From Chitinophagaceae bacterium (GTDB lineage: Bacteria > Bacteroidota > Bacteroidia > Chitinophagales > Chitinophagaceae), in NCBI GenBank assembly GCA_947483345.1, contig CANKNL010000013.1:1-23219 (forward strand): a stretch of 23,219 nt of DNA, read 5' to 3'. The notes under the pieces were generated by a model. It did not search any database, was not told where the DNA came from, and worked only from the letters and a program-made list of their open reading frames with translations. A program made the position numbers and the translations under genes. Positions 8,848-16,322 of this stretch are shown here, piece after piece (position 1 is the stretch's first letter; each line of letters starts with the position of its first letter).

Positions 8848-8936
8848 GAACATCTATAAATATCAACAAGTAGAGTTGAAACGCAAGTTCGTAAACAAAA
8901 ATATATGGAGAAACAGGTATTTTTTGTTTTTACGTA

Positions 8937-8948
8937 TTACTACTTAGT
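8937..8948. promoter_or_regulatory. Upstream element TTACTACTTAGT, copy A
   Basis: This 12-mer is exactly repeated at 14360-14371, upstream of the 1685-aa gene. Here it lies about 265-276 bp upstream of the tail-fibre-like gene and forms the left arm of an imperfect palindrome with TAGTAGT at 8951-8957. It is a candidate binding site shared by the two surface-protein genes. Confidence 0.4.
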
Positions 8949-9026
8949 TTTAGTAGTTATAAACTGCTAATTACTAAAAATAATTTAACCCGATGGTGGC
9001 CATATTAAGGCGATACGGATAAACAT

Positions 9027-9057
9027 AAAAAAATCCGCTGATTGTAGCAGCGGATTT
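9027..9057 (-). terminator. Terminator of the 1685-aa surface-protein gene
   Basis: On the minus strand, AAATCCGCTG (plus 9048-9057 complemented), a 7-nt loop and CAGCGGATTT (plus 9031-9040 complemented) form a 10-bp stem followed by a run of T (plus-strand A-run 9027-9033). It lies about 60 bp after the stop codon at 9116. The stem core is identical to that of the terminator at 6805-6842, with a different loop. Confidence 0.88.
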
Positions 9058-9115
9058 ATACTATAAAACAATTTGTTTACGAGGTTTTTTTTGTAGTCAC
9101 AATCCGTATCAATTA

Positions 9116-12100
9116 TCAATGCACCGTTAAGGTTTTTGCATCCGCAATGGTAAATAATTTTCCGGCATTTATGATCAGATTATAATTGACTGTAAAGTCT
9201 GTATTTAAAGTAACCCCGCTGCTGTTATCAATAATTAAATTGTAAATGCGGTTATTTAAAAATTGGTTGGCTGCTATGCTTTGGGCAGAGGCCCCGGCAT
9301 AAATGACTGTTGCGTTATTGGTAGTGGCATCCAGCCGGCCCAGGGTTGCAGTAAGGGTATTTAACAAACTGAGGGTACCATATACCATAACATGGTTGGC
9401 ATTATTTACTGTAAGATTATAGAAGCTGGTGGCCGAATCACCCATGATAGATTGTGCCGCACTGCCATTCATGGTAATATCATATCCGGCTGCTGCATTA
9501 AAGGTTCCGCTATTGTCAATATGGCCTTCAATCGTATGGTTAAAATTTCCGGTATTAAATGTTGACCCGGTTTGAATGTTTAAATTTCCTTTTATGGTTA
9601 ATGCGGCAATGGCTGTAGCAGTTACATTTTCTGAAAAGGTAATATTGCCGTAAACGGTCATTGTTGATGAAGGGAATGTTTTTACACCACTACCACTAAG
9701 GATAAGCTCGTGATAACCGGGTGTAGTACCGTTAGGCTTAATGATGGTTTGGTCTGCACCATTAAACTCTAATGTATTATGATTACTGGCCGCATTTAAA
9801 ACCCCCGTACTTGAAAGTGACAGTGCACCTGCAATACGCATCACGTTATTTGTACCCAGCGTTAATGTGGCGCCATCAGCAATTGTAACATTATAAAAAT
9901 TAGTGGGGTCACTCATCGATGCTTCTGCATTTGTAAATATCACGGTGCTTGAGCCTGCATTAAAAGTGCCTACATTATCCCAGGCACCTGCTGCGCCTGT
10001 AAGAGTTAATACAGGGCTTCCTGACAGGGCATTTAAAATACCACCTGCATTAATTGATAAGGAACCAATGGTCGTATTGGCCGGTAAATCAGGATCATAG
10101 GTTACATCCGGGATGATCACATTGGATGTGTCTACCGGTACACCCCCAAACCAATTGCCGGGAATGGTCCAATCACTGTGACCAGATGGGCTACCTCCAA
10201 TCCAGGTACAATGACCGCCTGCAGAGCTGTTGGCAAGAGTCCAATAATGGTTATCCCAACTATCGGATCCCAGAAAAGTAAGCCCTAAATTAGATAAGCC
10301 TACCCAGTTATCATTAATATCCCCGTTTGAATGACCATGGTCGTGTACAGTAGTTGCGGATACATGATAATCGAAAAAATTAAGATCAGTTTCTACTAAT
10401 CCATTCAACTCGGCATCCAGATAATGCAGGTTTAATATGAGCCGGGTAGCCGGATCACTGCCTGCCCTGATAATATCATAATAGCGGTGAATGGCATCTG
10501 CTTTCCAGGTATGCGTTGCCGTTAAAAATATTTTAAAGCTAACCGAGGTAGGCAATGGTGCAACGGTAAAGTTAACCGTGGTAAACTGGTTACCAAAACT
10601 GTACGGCGTATTTAATTCAAAAGCAGTACGGGTTACAATACCTGTTACATCACCAATACCCGTGGTTGTTGCATTGGCACCCATAGTTAAGGTTTTCATT
10701 ACCGATCCATCCCACATATCCAAACACCCTTTTGTTGAAGACGCATTGGCCGTTTGTAAATTAAGTATGCCTATTACCGTAAAGTCTGAAGCGGATGTAA
10801 TACCGCCTGCACCCGATACCGTTAGATTATTTACGTTACCTGTAAATACAGACGTTGGTAAACTGATGGCCGAGGCATTGTTAAATACTAATGTGGCCGA
10901 TGCAGTACTGGCATCGATATAACCACTGGTACGTGTGGGTGAGTTACCCGAAACCGTTAATGTATGTGCACCAACAGTTAGTGTACCGGATGTTAAAGCC
11001 AGTGTACCGCCTACAGTTACTGAACCGCCTAATTGTATTCCACCAGCCCGGTTGAGGGTAAAATTATTTAACACAACAGCGGGTAGAGTTGCCGCGCCAC
11101 TGCCACCAATAATGAGGTTGGTTGAACCGCCGCCCGTAAGTGTGCCGGCAGTAACTACAAGGGCGCCATTTAGTGTTAAGCTGTTAGCACCAATGGCCAA
11201 AACGCCATTTGTGAGTGTTAAGTTTTGTGCAATGGTAAAATCATTGTTTAGCGTTAAGCCATGGCTGTTGTTAACAGTAAGGGCGTTAATGGTATTGCTA
11301 ACAAATGCAGCCGCAGGAATGCTTTGCGCACTGGTACCTGTAAATGCAACAACAGATGAAGTGGCAGTAGCATCTATTTGTGCACTATTAGAAAAAATTA
11401 AACTACCCGTTACCGTTAGCTGAAATCCATTTGTCACCAGTTTATAAGTTGATTGTGCATTGGTGATATTTCCAACAGTTCTGTTTTGGTCTAACACACA
11501 ATTTCTTGTTGGTGTAACTGCAAAACTAATATTTGCAGCAGCTAATGGCACTTCTCCGCCTGTCCAGTTGGCCGCTGTACCAAAATCGGAACTGGTACCG
11601 CCTTGCCATACATTTTCACTTGTTTCCAATGCGCCCATTTTGGGTATGGCACCACGTGTAATATCCGAAAAATCTGTTGCAGTACCTGCTATTGGTACAC
11701 CGGGTAAGTCAGCAGTAATAAAATAATCTGCCGGGTTGGTATCGCCCGGATCAAAAAATAATGGATCGGTATTCAAACTGTTAACATCCTGTGCTGTAGC
11801 CGTTTTCCACAAGGCTAAAGTGGTTTTATCGGCACCGCTTATATAGCCCAGGATACCTGCACCCGAAACATAATAGTCATTATAATCTATGGTTAATCCG
11901 CTTGTACCGGCTATACGAACTGCATAATGTTTTCCGGTTGCACCTCCGGTACGCATATTAACCAAAATATTATTTCTGTAATTTCTGATAGACGTATTAT
12001 TGACATTCCACAATGCCCCAGTGGATGAGGTTGTACCGGCAGCAACAGTGCCTGCCAGGTAAACCGTATTATAATAAATATTGTTGTTATTTACCGCATT

Positions 12101-14173
12101 GCCACTGCTATTATCATAAATACCATACATTTTAAACCCGGTTGTAATGCCCACACCCAAATCAATAATATTGTTGACACAGGTTGATACCCCATCCCCA
12201 ATGGTAATGCCATTTAACTCAGCATTAATATTTGAAGAGGCGATAGACAAACTATGAACAAAGTTTTTAGAAAGCATATTACTCCCCGAAGTCGCGCTTA
12301 AAAATTCGATCCCTACTATTCTTACTGAAGCTGTGGCATGGGTGTTCACTAAGTCATAAACCAAGTTTCCGGATACCGTTTGATTGGTACCCGCTGTTAA
12401 TACCGTTTGTTGTATGCCTTTTATGGTTATTGCAGGTGCGCCGGTAGTCAGTTTTCGTATCGTATTGTTTTGTATGTTATTTGAGCCACCACTGGTGCAA
12501 ATACCATCAAGCCGGGAAATGACATTGGCTGTAAAATTATTGGTTAGGTTGGCAATGGTATTACCGGTAATGGTTGATAGGGTAACCGTGGCGTTAAGAA
12601 ATATCCCCCGTAAATCTTGTTTTATTAAAGACGCGGCTACAGCCGAACTGGTTTGTATACTATTGGCCGTACTCAAGCTGCCAATTAAATTATTTGTTAC
12701 GGTGAAAGTAGCGGCCGCACCACTTTTTACAATCGCCTCAAAACAATGTGAATAAGCAACGGTACCTGTTGTAGAAATGGACCCAATATTATTATTTGAG
12801 AGGGTAACCGTTCCCGTGCATAGATCACGTATGCCATGAGAGGTGGAATAACCACCGGCATTAAACATAACACCTGGTGCTGTTATATAACCAGATCCGC
12901 CATTGGTTAGTGAAAATCCGGTAACTGCCCCGCCACTTATAATTGCGGTGGCCACTGCGCCGCCTGTTCCTGAAAAAGTAATGAGGGGTGCTGTAGTAAA
13001 ACCACTGCCGCCATCAACCAGATTAATAGCCGTAACAATACCTCCAACAATAGTTGCTGTAGCCACGGCATTGGGTGTGTTAACCACAATAGAACCGGTA
13101 CCGGTTGTGGCACCAATGGTGTTACCTGTAACGGTTACATTGGTATTGGAGGCAGCCAGATAAATGCCATCCCAGGGATTACTGTTTGTACTGGTGAAAT
13201 TGATGTTTTTGATGATGTTGTTTTGTACTGTTACCGGTGTTGTGGCTCCGCCATTTACATAAATGCCATAAAAAAAATGAGCAAAGCTAGAATTGATGGT
13301 AAATGCTGTACCGGCACAAAATGGTTCACTACCTCCAATATAATTACCGCTGATTAAATGATTTACAGACGTATTGATGCTGATCACATTGTAATTATTA
13401 TTGGCAACAGGCACAATGCTGGTTGTTTCATAAAAGCTGTTGTCAGATATCGTCCAGTCGATAGAGTTAGAAGCTATATTTACACCTCTTGCAGAATAAT
13501 CTGCTGTTAGAAAATTGTACATATTGTTATTGCTGATTATGTTGCCACTATTTTCGCGACCGCTGGTACCCGAAGAATAAATGACATTAATGGGGCGCCC
13601 TGCCGCATCACTGGTTAAGTTGTTGTGGCTGATCACATTATTATCATTCCCGTTTCCTGTAGCTGATGTTGAAAATAAAATAATACCGCTGCCCGAATTG
13701 GTTTCAGAACCTTTTATGGTACAATATTGAATCGTATTATTTTGAGCGGAGTTTAAAAAGCGAATGGTTGACGCCGCAGTGGCTACCCGTGTATTTGTAA
13801 TGACGAGGTCAATAACACTGCCGCTTGCATTTACCCTGCCTTCAATAGTTACATTGTCTGCGCCATTTAAAGCAATCAATGGATTTAAAACAGACCCGCT
13901 TAATGTGTAACCCGATGCGGTTGGATACATTAATACGGATGTATAATTTGCACTTCCGGTGCCACTGGCACTTAAAGCGGCAGTGTTGTTATCTGTAATG
14001 CTGCTGATTATTTGCAGTGTAATCGATCCGGTAACCGTACCGGCATTAATGGCATCAAAAGCGGCTTTTAAAGTAGCATAATCACCGCCCGAACCAACGG
14101 TTTTAACAGTTTGTGCATTGGCCATATTTGTTATTGTAAATAACCATGCTAAAATAATAACGGTGACTTTCAT
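9116..14173 (-). CDS. Giant secreted beta-helix and repeat surface protein, 1685 aa
   Basis: A cell-surface or secreted protein of unknown role, probably adhesive. MKVTVIILAWLFTITNMANAQ is the signal. TVGSGGDYATLKAAFDAIN (about 25-43) opens a parallel beta-helix running to about 790, full of Asn-ladder rungs such as NNTIQYCTIKGS and NVTVTGNTIG. Two GGSGY-type repeats interrupt it at 369-441. Two similar modules with the pattern W.GG, then NW.GG.VP, begin near 853 (WQGGTSSDFGTAANW) and 1320 (WIGGSPSGHSDWTIPGNW). Each is followed by repeated strands of the type LTLTNGVLAIGANSLTLNG. A beta-domain rich in His/Trp lies between, about 1170-1310 (YYDIIRAGSDPATRLILNLH). Relatives with this architecture usually end in a T9SS sorting domain. 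This one stops inside a repeat (AGKLFTIADAKTLTVH) with TGA then TAA, and neither other frame restores a sorting domain. The terminator follows about 60 bp on. Confidence 0.85.
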   Translation of the reverse strand: MKVTVIILAWLFTITNMANAQTVKTVGSGGDYATLKAAFDAINAGTVTGSITLQIISSITDNNTAALSASGTGSANYTSVLMYPTASGYTLSGSVLNPLIALNGADNVTIEGRVNASGSVIDLVITNTRVATAASTIRFLNSAQNNTIQYCTIKGSETNSGSGIILFSTSATGNGNDNNVISHNNLTSDAAGRPINVIYSSGTSGRENSGNIISNNNMYNFLTADYSARGVNIASNSIDWTISDNSFYETTSIVPVANNNYNVISINTSVNHLISGNYIGGSEPFCAGTAFTINSSFAHFFYGIYVNGGATTPVTVQNNIIKNINFTSTNSNPWDGIYLAASNTNVTVTGNTIGATTGTGSIVVNTPNAVATATIVGGIVTAINLVDGGSGFTTAPLITFSGTGGAVATAIISGGAVTGFSLTNGGSGYITAPGVMFNAGGYSTSHGIRDLCTGTVTLSNNNIGSISTTGTVAYSHCFEAIVKSGAAATFTVTNNLIGSLSTANSIQTSSAVAASLIKQDLRGIFLNATVTLSTITGNTIANLTNNFTANVISRLDGICTSGGSNNIQNNTIRKLTTGAPAITIKGIQQTVLTAGTNQTVSGNLVYDLVNTHATASVRIVGIEFLSATSGSNMLSKNFVHSLSIASSNINAELNGITIGDGVSTCVNNIIDLGVGITTGFKMYGIYDNSSGNAVNNNNIYYNTVYLAGTVAAGTTSSTGALWNVNNTSIRNYRNNILVNMRTGGATGKHYAVRIAGTSGLTIDYNDYYVSGAGILGYISGADKTTLALWKTATAQDVNSLNTDPLFFDPGDTNPADYFITADLPGVPIAGTATDFSDITRGAIPKMGALETSENVWQGGTSSDFGTAANWTGGEVPLAAANISFAVTPTRNCVLDQNRTVGNITNAQSTYKLVTNGFQLTVTGSLIFSNSAQIDATATSSVVAFTGTSAQSIPAAAFVSNTINALTVNNSHGLTLNNDFTIAQNLTLTNGVLAIGANSLTLNGALVVTAGTLTGGGSTNLIIGGSGAATLPAVVLNNFTLNRAGGIQLGGSVTVGGTLALTSGTLTVGAHTLTVSGNSPTRTSGYIDASTASATLVFNNASAISLPTSVFTGNVNNLTVSGAGGITSASDFTVIGILNLQTANASSTKGCLDMWDGSVMKTLTMGANATTTGIGDVTGIVTRTAFELNTPYSFGNQFTTVNFTVAPLPTSVSFKIFLTATHTWKADAIHRYYDIIRAGSDPATRLILNLHYLDAELNGLVETDLNFFDYHVSATTVHDHGHSNGDINDNWVGLSNLGLTFLGSDSWDNHYWTLANSSAGGHCTWIGGSPSGHSDWTIPGNWFGGVPVDTSNVIIPDVTYDPDLPANTTIGSLSINAGGILNALSGSPVLTLTGAAGAWDNVGTFNAGSSTVIFTNAEASMSDPTNFYNVTIADGATLTLGTNNVMRIAGALSLSSTGVLNAASNHNTLEFNGADQTIIKPNGTTPGYHELILSGSGVKTFPSSTMTVYGNITFSENVTATAIAALTIKGNLNIQTGSTFNTGNFNHTIEGHIDNSGTFNAAAGYDITMNGSAAQSIMGDSATSFYNLTVNNANHVMVYGTLSLLNTLTATLGRLDATTNNATVIYAGASAQSIAANQFLNNRIYNLIIDNSSGVTLNTDFTVNYNLIINAGKLFTIADAKTLTVH
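12851..13069 (-). repeat. Two GGSGY-type protein repeats inside the beta-helix
   Basis: Residues 369-405 and 406-441 of the 1685-aa protein are two tandem copies of one unit. Each starts AVATA, continues to VT, then NGGSGY.TAP or DGGSGFTTAP, and ends in Gly-Gly. The consensus resembles Gly-rich beta repeats of bacterial and phage adhesins. They sit between two normal beta-helix rungs (VTVTGNTIG before, VTLSNNNIGS after), so they look like an inserted module. Confidence 0.75.
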
Positions 14174-14286
14174 AATTACCGGTTTTAGTTATGCGTGCAT
14201 TAATCCGTTGTTGGTAACAAAATGAATTGACTGATATGCCTTGTTTTATTCCATAGTTTTAATTACAGGCGATAACAATACGTATT

Positions 14287-14294
14287 CAAAATTA
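14287..14294 (-). promoter_or_regulatory. -7 box candidate for the 1685-aa gene
   Basis: CAAAATTA on the plus strand reads TAATTTTG on the minus strand, a full match to TAnnTTTG. Transcription would begin near 14281, giving a leader of about 108 nt. I see no TTG at the usual spacing upstream, which may mean the promoter depends on an activator; the CTTAGT elements lie about 55-75 bp further up. Confidence 0.4.
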
Positions 14295-14349
14295 AAATCA
14301 GAACGCTTATTCATATCCGTTTTACTCATAAAACACAGGTTATTTTTCA

Positions 14350-14371
14350 TAATTAAGTGTTACTACTTAGT
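14350..14371. promoter_or_regulatory. Shared upstream elements, copies 2 and B
   Basis: TAATTAAGTGTTACT (14350-14364) overlaps TTACTACTTAGT (14360-14371). The first has a one-mismatch partner at 8833-8847 and the second an exact partner at 8937-8948, both upstream of the other minus-strand surface gene. A further degenerate copy, ACTTAGGCATCAGT, follows at 14388-14401. Clustered half-sites of this kind suggest cooperative binding of a regulator, which is inference. Confidence 0.45.
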
Positions 14372-14711
14372 CGTCATTAGTGTATACACTTAGGCATCAG
14401 TTTGAAAAAAATAAAAATACCATCAGCCCTTGTATTGGATTTTTACAATATGCAACCATGTTACAAAGCCTTGTACAAAAGCTGTTTTCAGAATGGTTGA
14501 CACCAGATTTATACAAGAGCAAAAAAACAGATTTCTGCCAAAATAGGGTTGATCTGCAAAACCTGTTTAAGTTTGGTACATGCCATAAAATAACTACAGC
14601 CATCTGTATTGTCAGCAGCAAATGCCATAGCTATAAAGCGCCCGGAGTTTTTCTGAAACATCCTGCAGAAAAAGAATGGCTAAAAAAAAAGAAAAGCCTA
14701 TACTTGCAATT

Positions 14712-15959
14712 ATGAAAGTGTCAGAAATTGAATTGTTATCTCCGGCAGGGTCATTTGATTGTATTCAGGCGGCCATTAATGCCGGAGCCGATGCCATTTA
14801 TTTTGGCGTTGAGCAATTAAATATGCGTACCCGTTCCTCAGTTTCCTTTTCCATTAGCGATATAAAAGCCGTTAGTGCGCTGTGTAAATTAAATCATATC
14901 AAAGCTTATATCACACTCAATACCGTGATGTATGAACATGATATGCAGCTGCTGCATACCATTTTAAAGGAAGTAAAAAAACAGGGTATTGATGCCGTTA
15001 TTGCAGCCGACTTTGCCGTTATTGAATATTGTAACCAACTACAGATCCCGCTTCATATTTCCACACAGGCCAATGTGAGTAATTTAGAAGCCGTGCAATT
15101 TTTTTCCCGTTTTGCCGATGTGGTTGTTCTGGCCCGGGAACTCACCTTAAAGCAGGTGGCGCAACTTGGCGCCGCCATAAAACTAAAAAAAATAACGGGG
15201 CCATCGGGCGAGCTGGTTAAGCTCGAACTGTTTGTTCATGGTGCCCTCTGTATGGCTGTTTCGGGAAAATGTTACCTGAGCCTGCACACGCAAAATGCCT
15301 CAGCTAACCGTGGCGCCTGTGTGCAAAATTGCCGCAGGCCCTATATTGTAAAAGATGCAGAAACCAATGAAGAACTGTTGATCGATAACGAATACATCAT
15401 GTCGCCTAAAGACCTGTGTACCATCGGCATTCTGGATCAGGTGGTCAACAGTGGCGTGCAGGTGTTAAAAATAGAAGGCAGAAGCAAGGGCGCCGATTAT
15501 GTTTATACCGTAACCAAATGCTACCGCGAAGCCTTAAACGCCATTGAGAACAACAGTTTTACAAATGAAAACATCGAGGACTGGTTAAAGCAGTTATCCA
15601 CCGTTTACAACCGTGGTTTCTGGAACGGCTATTATGCAGGCCACCAATTGGGCGAGTGGACGGCAACCCCCGGTTCTATTGCTACCGAAAAAAAAATCTA
15701 TGTGGGCAAGGGCAGTAAATACTATCCCAAAATTAAGGTAGCCGAGTTTATCATTGAATCGGGTACCGTTAAATCCGGCGATACCCTGATGATCATTGGC
15801 GCCGCCATTGGCATGGCCAAAGAAAAAATGGACACCCTTACCGTTAATGGCATCCAGTGTGACCAGGCCGTTAAAGGCGACAAGATCACTTTTCCGCTTG
15901 GTACAAAAATAGCGGCAGGCGATAAAATTTATAAAATTGTTGACAACAGTAATGGCTAA
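14712..15959 (+). CDS. trhP: U32-family tRNA uridine hydroxylase, TrhP-like
   Basis: Annotated in databases as peptidase U32. Members of this family (TrhP/YegQ for tRNA U34, RlhA for 23S rRNA C2501) hydroxylate RNA pyrimidines using prephenate and an Fe-S-dependent mechanism. The N-terminus (IELLSPAGSF, then AGADAIYFGVEQLNMR) is the U32 TIM-barrel start. ELFVHGALCMAVSGKCYLS and GACVQNCRRPY carry four Cys (180, 187, 203, 207) typical of the family's cluster site. MSPKDLC and KIEGRSKGADYVY are further U32 signatures, and the last 80 residues form the small beta C-domain. The length (415 aa) fits TrhP rather than the longer RlhA. I chose ATG 14712 because family proteins begin a few residues before the ELLSPAG motif; ATG 14676 would add 12 mostly lysine-rich residues. 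The last 8 nt overlap the ferredoxin gene. The exact RNA target is inferred. Confidence 0.85.
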   Translation: MKVSEIELLSPAGSFDCIQAAINAGADAIYFGVEQLNMRTRSSVSFSISDIKAVSALCKLNHIKAYITLNTVMYEHDMQLLHTILKEVKKQGIDAVIAADFAVIEYCNQLQIPLHISTQANVSNLEAVQFFSRFADVVVLARELTLKQVAQLGAAIKLKKITGPSGELVKLELFVHGALCMAVSGKCYLSLHTQNASANRGACVQNCRRPYIVKDAETNEELLIDNEYIMSPKDLCTIGILDQVVNSGVQVLKIEGRSKGADYVYTVTKCYREALNAIENNSFTNENIEDWLKQLSTVYNRGFWNGYYAGHQLGEWTATPGSIATEKKIYVGKGSKYYPKIKVAEFIIESGTVKSGDTLMIIGAAIGMAKEKMDTLTVNGIQCDQAVKGDKITFPLGTKIAAGDKIYKIVDNSNG

Positions 15960-16173
15960 TATTATTTTCTACCGCAATAAATGCATCGGCTGTGGCATTT
16001 GTTTTGAAATGCAGCCGGCACTCTGGCGCCTGTCTAAAAAAGATGGTAAAGCCAGCTTGCTCAAATCCATTCCCAAAAAAGACCTGTTTGTATTGCCCGC
16101 CGGTAACCCTGTGCTGCCTTTGGCAAAAGAAGTGGCATTGGCCTGCCCCGTTAAGATCATTAAAATAGTATGA
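15952..16173 (+). CDS. Single-cluster [4Fe-4S] ferredoxin, 73 aa
   Basis: A small cytosolic electron carrier. Cys11, Cys14 and Cys17 form C-x2-C-x2-C (NKCIGCGICFEM) and Cys65 lies in ACPVKII; together they are the four ligands of one [4Fe-4S] cluster. A second cluster motif is absent, so this is the mono-cluster type. ATG 15952 is the best start: it gives MANIIFYRNKC, the usual short lead before the first ligand, and overlaps the upstream stop by 8 nt, which suggests translational coupling. An earlier in-frame TTG at 15937 would only add MLTTV. The overlap with the U32 hydroxylase suggests that this ferredoxin serves it, either giving electrons or helping its Fe-S cluster; that is inference from context. 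Confidence 0.9.
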   Translation: MANIIFYRNKCIGCGICFEMQPALWRLSKKDGKASLLKSIPKKDLFVLPAGNPVLPLAKEVALACPVKIIKIV

Positions 16174-16322
16174 TCAAAACCCGGTGCCTGTTCATCATTT
16201 TAAACCTGCCGGAAAAATTATTACCCATTCCCGTTATTTACTAATTGCACAACTGCTTTAACTGAATAAATTTTATTAATTATTTCATAATAATCATTAG
16301 TTTAGATTTTAAAACCAGCAGT

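Larger units (their letters stand above)
8673..9026. other. Non-coding gap upstream of the tail-fibre-like gene
   Basis: This AT-rich stretch holds no convincing gene. On the minus strand the 10-mer CATAACTAAA lies about 11 nt before the ATG at 8672; the same 10-mer lies just before the ATG of the 1685-aa gene, so it is probably part of a shared leader or ribosome-binding context. Further up are the two CTTAGT-type elements listed separately. ACTACTTAGTTTTAGTAGT (8939-8957) includes inverted arms ACTAC/GTAGT. I found no good TAnnTTTG box on the minus strand. Confidence 0.5.
14174..14711. other. Divergent intergenic region with regulatory elements, no convincing gene
   Basis: About 540 bp separate the minus-strand 1685-aa gene from the plus-strand hydroxylase. 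A 111-codon plus-strand ORF (14380-14715) and a 74-codon minus-strand ORF (14397-14621) cover part of it, but neither has a recognisable protein character or leader. Readable signals are CATAACTAAA on the minus strand just before the ATG at 14173, a -7-like box at 14287-14294, the CTTAGT elements near 14350-14395 and the 12-bp palindrome AGTGTATACACT at 14379-14390. Confidence 0.5.

Noticed and set aside
10491..11423. Long plus-strand ORFs (143 and 162 codons) opposite the 1685-aa gene
   Set aside because: They are Val/Pro/Thr-rich antisense readings of the repetitive Asn/Thr/Gly coding sequence, with no leader, domain or own promoter. The minus-strand frame has a signal peptide and clear repeats.
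14380..14715. 111-codon plus-strand ORF before the hydroxylase gene
   Set aside because: No recognisable domain, Cys and Lys scattered at random, overlaps a minus-strand ORF and runs into the real gene. Treated as chance.
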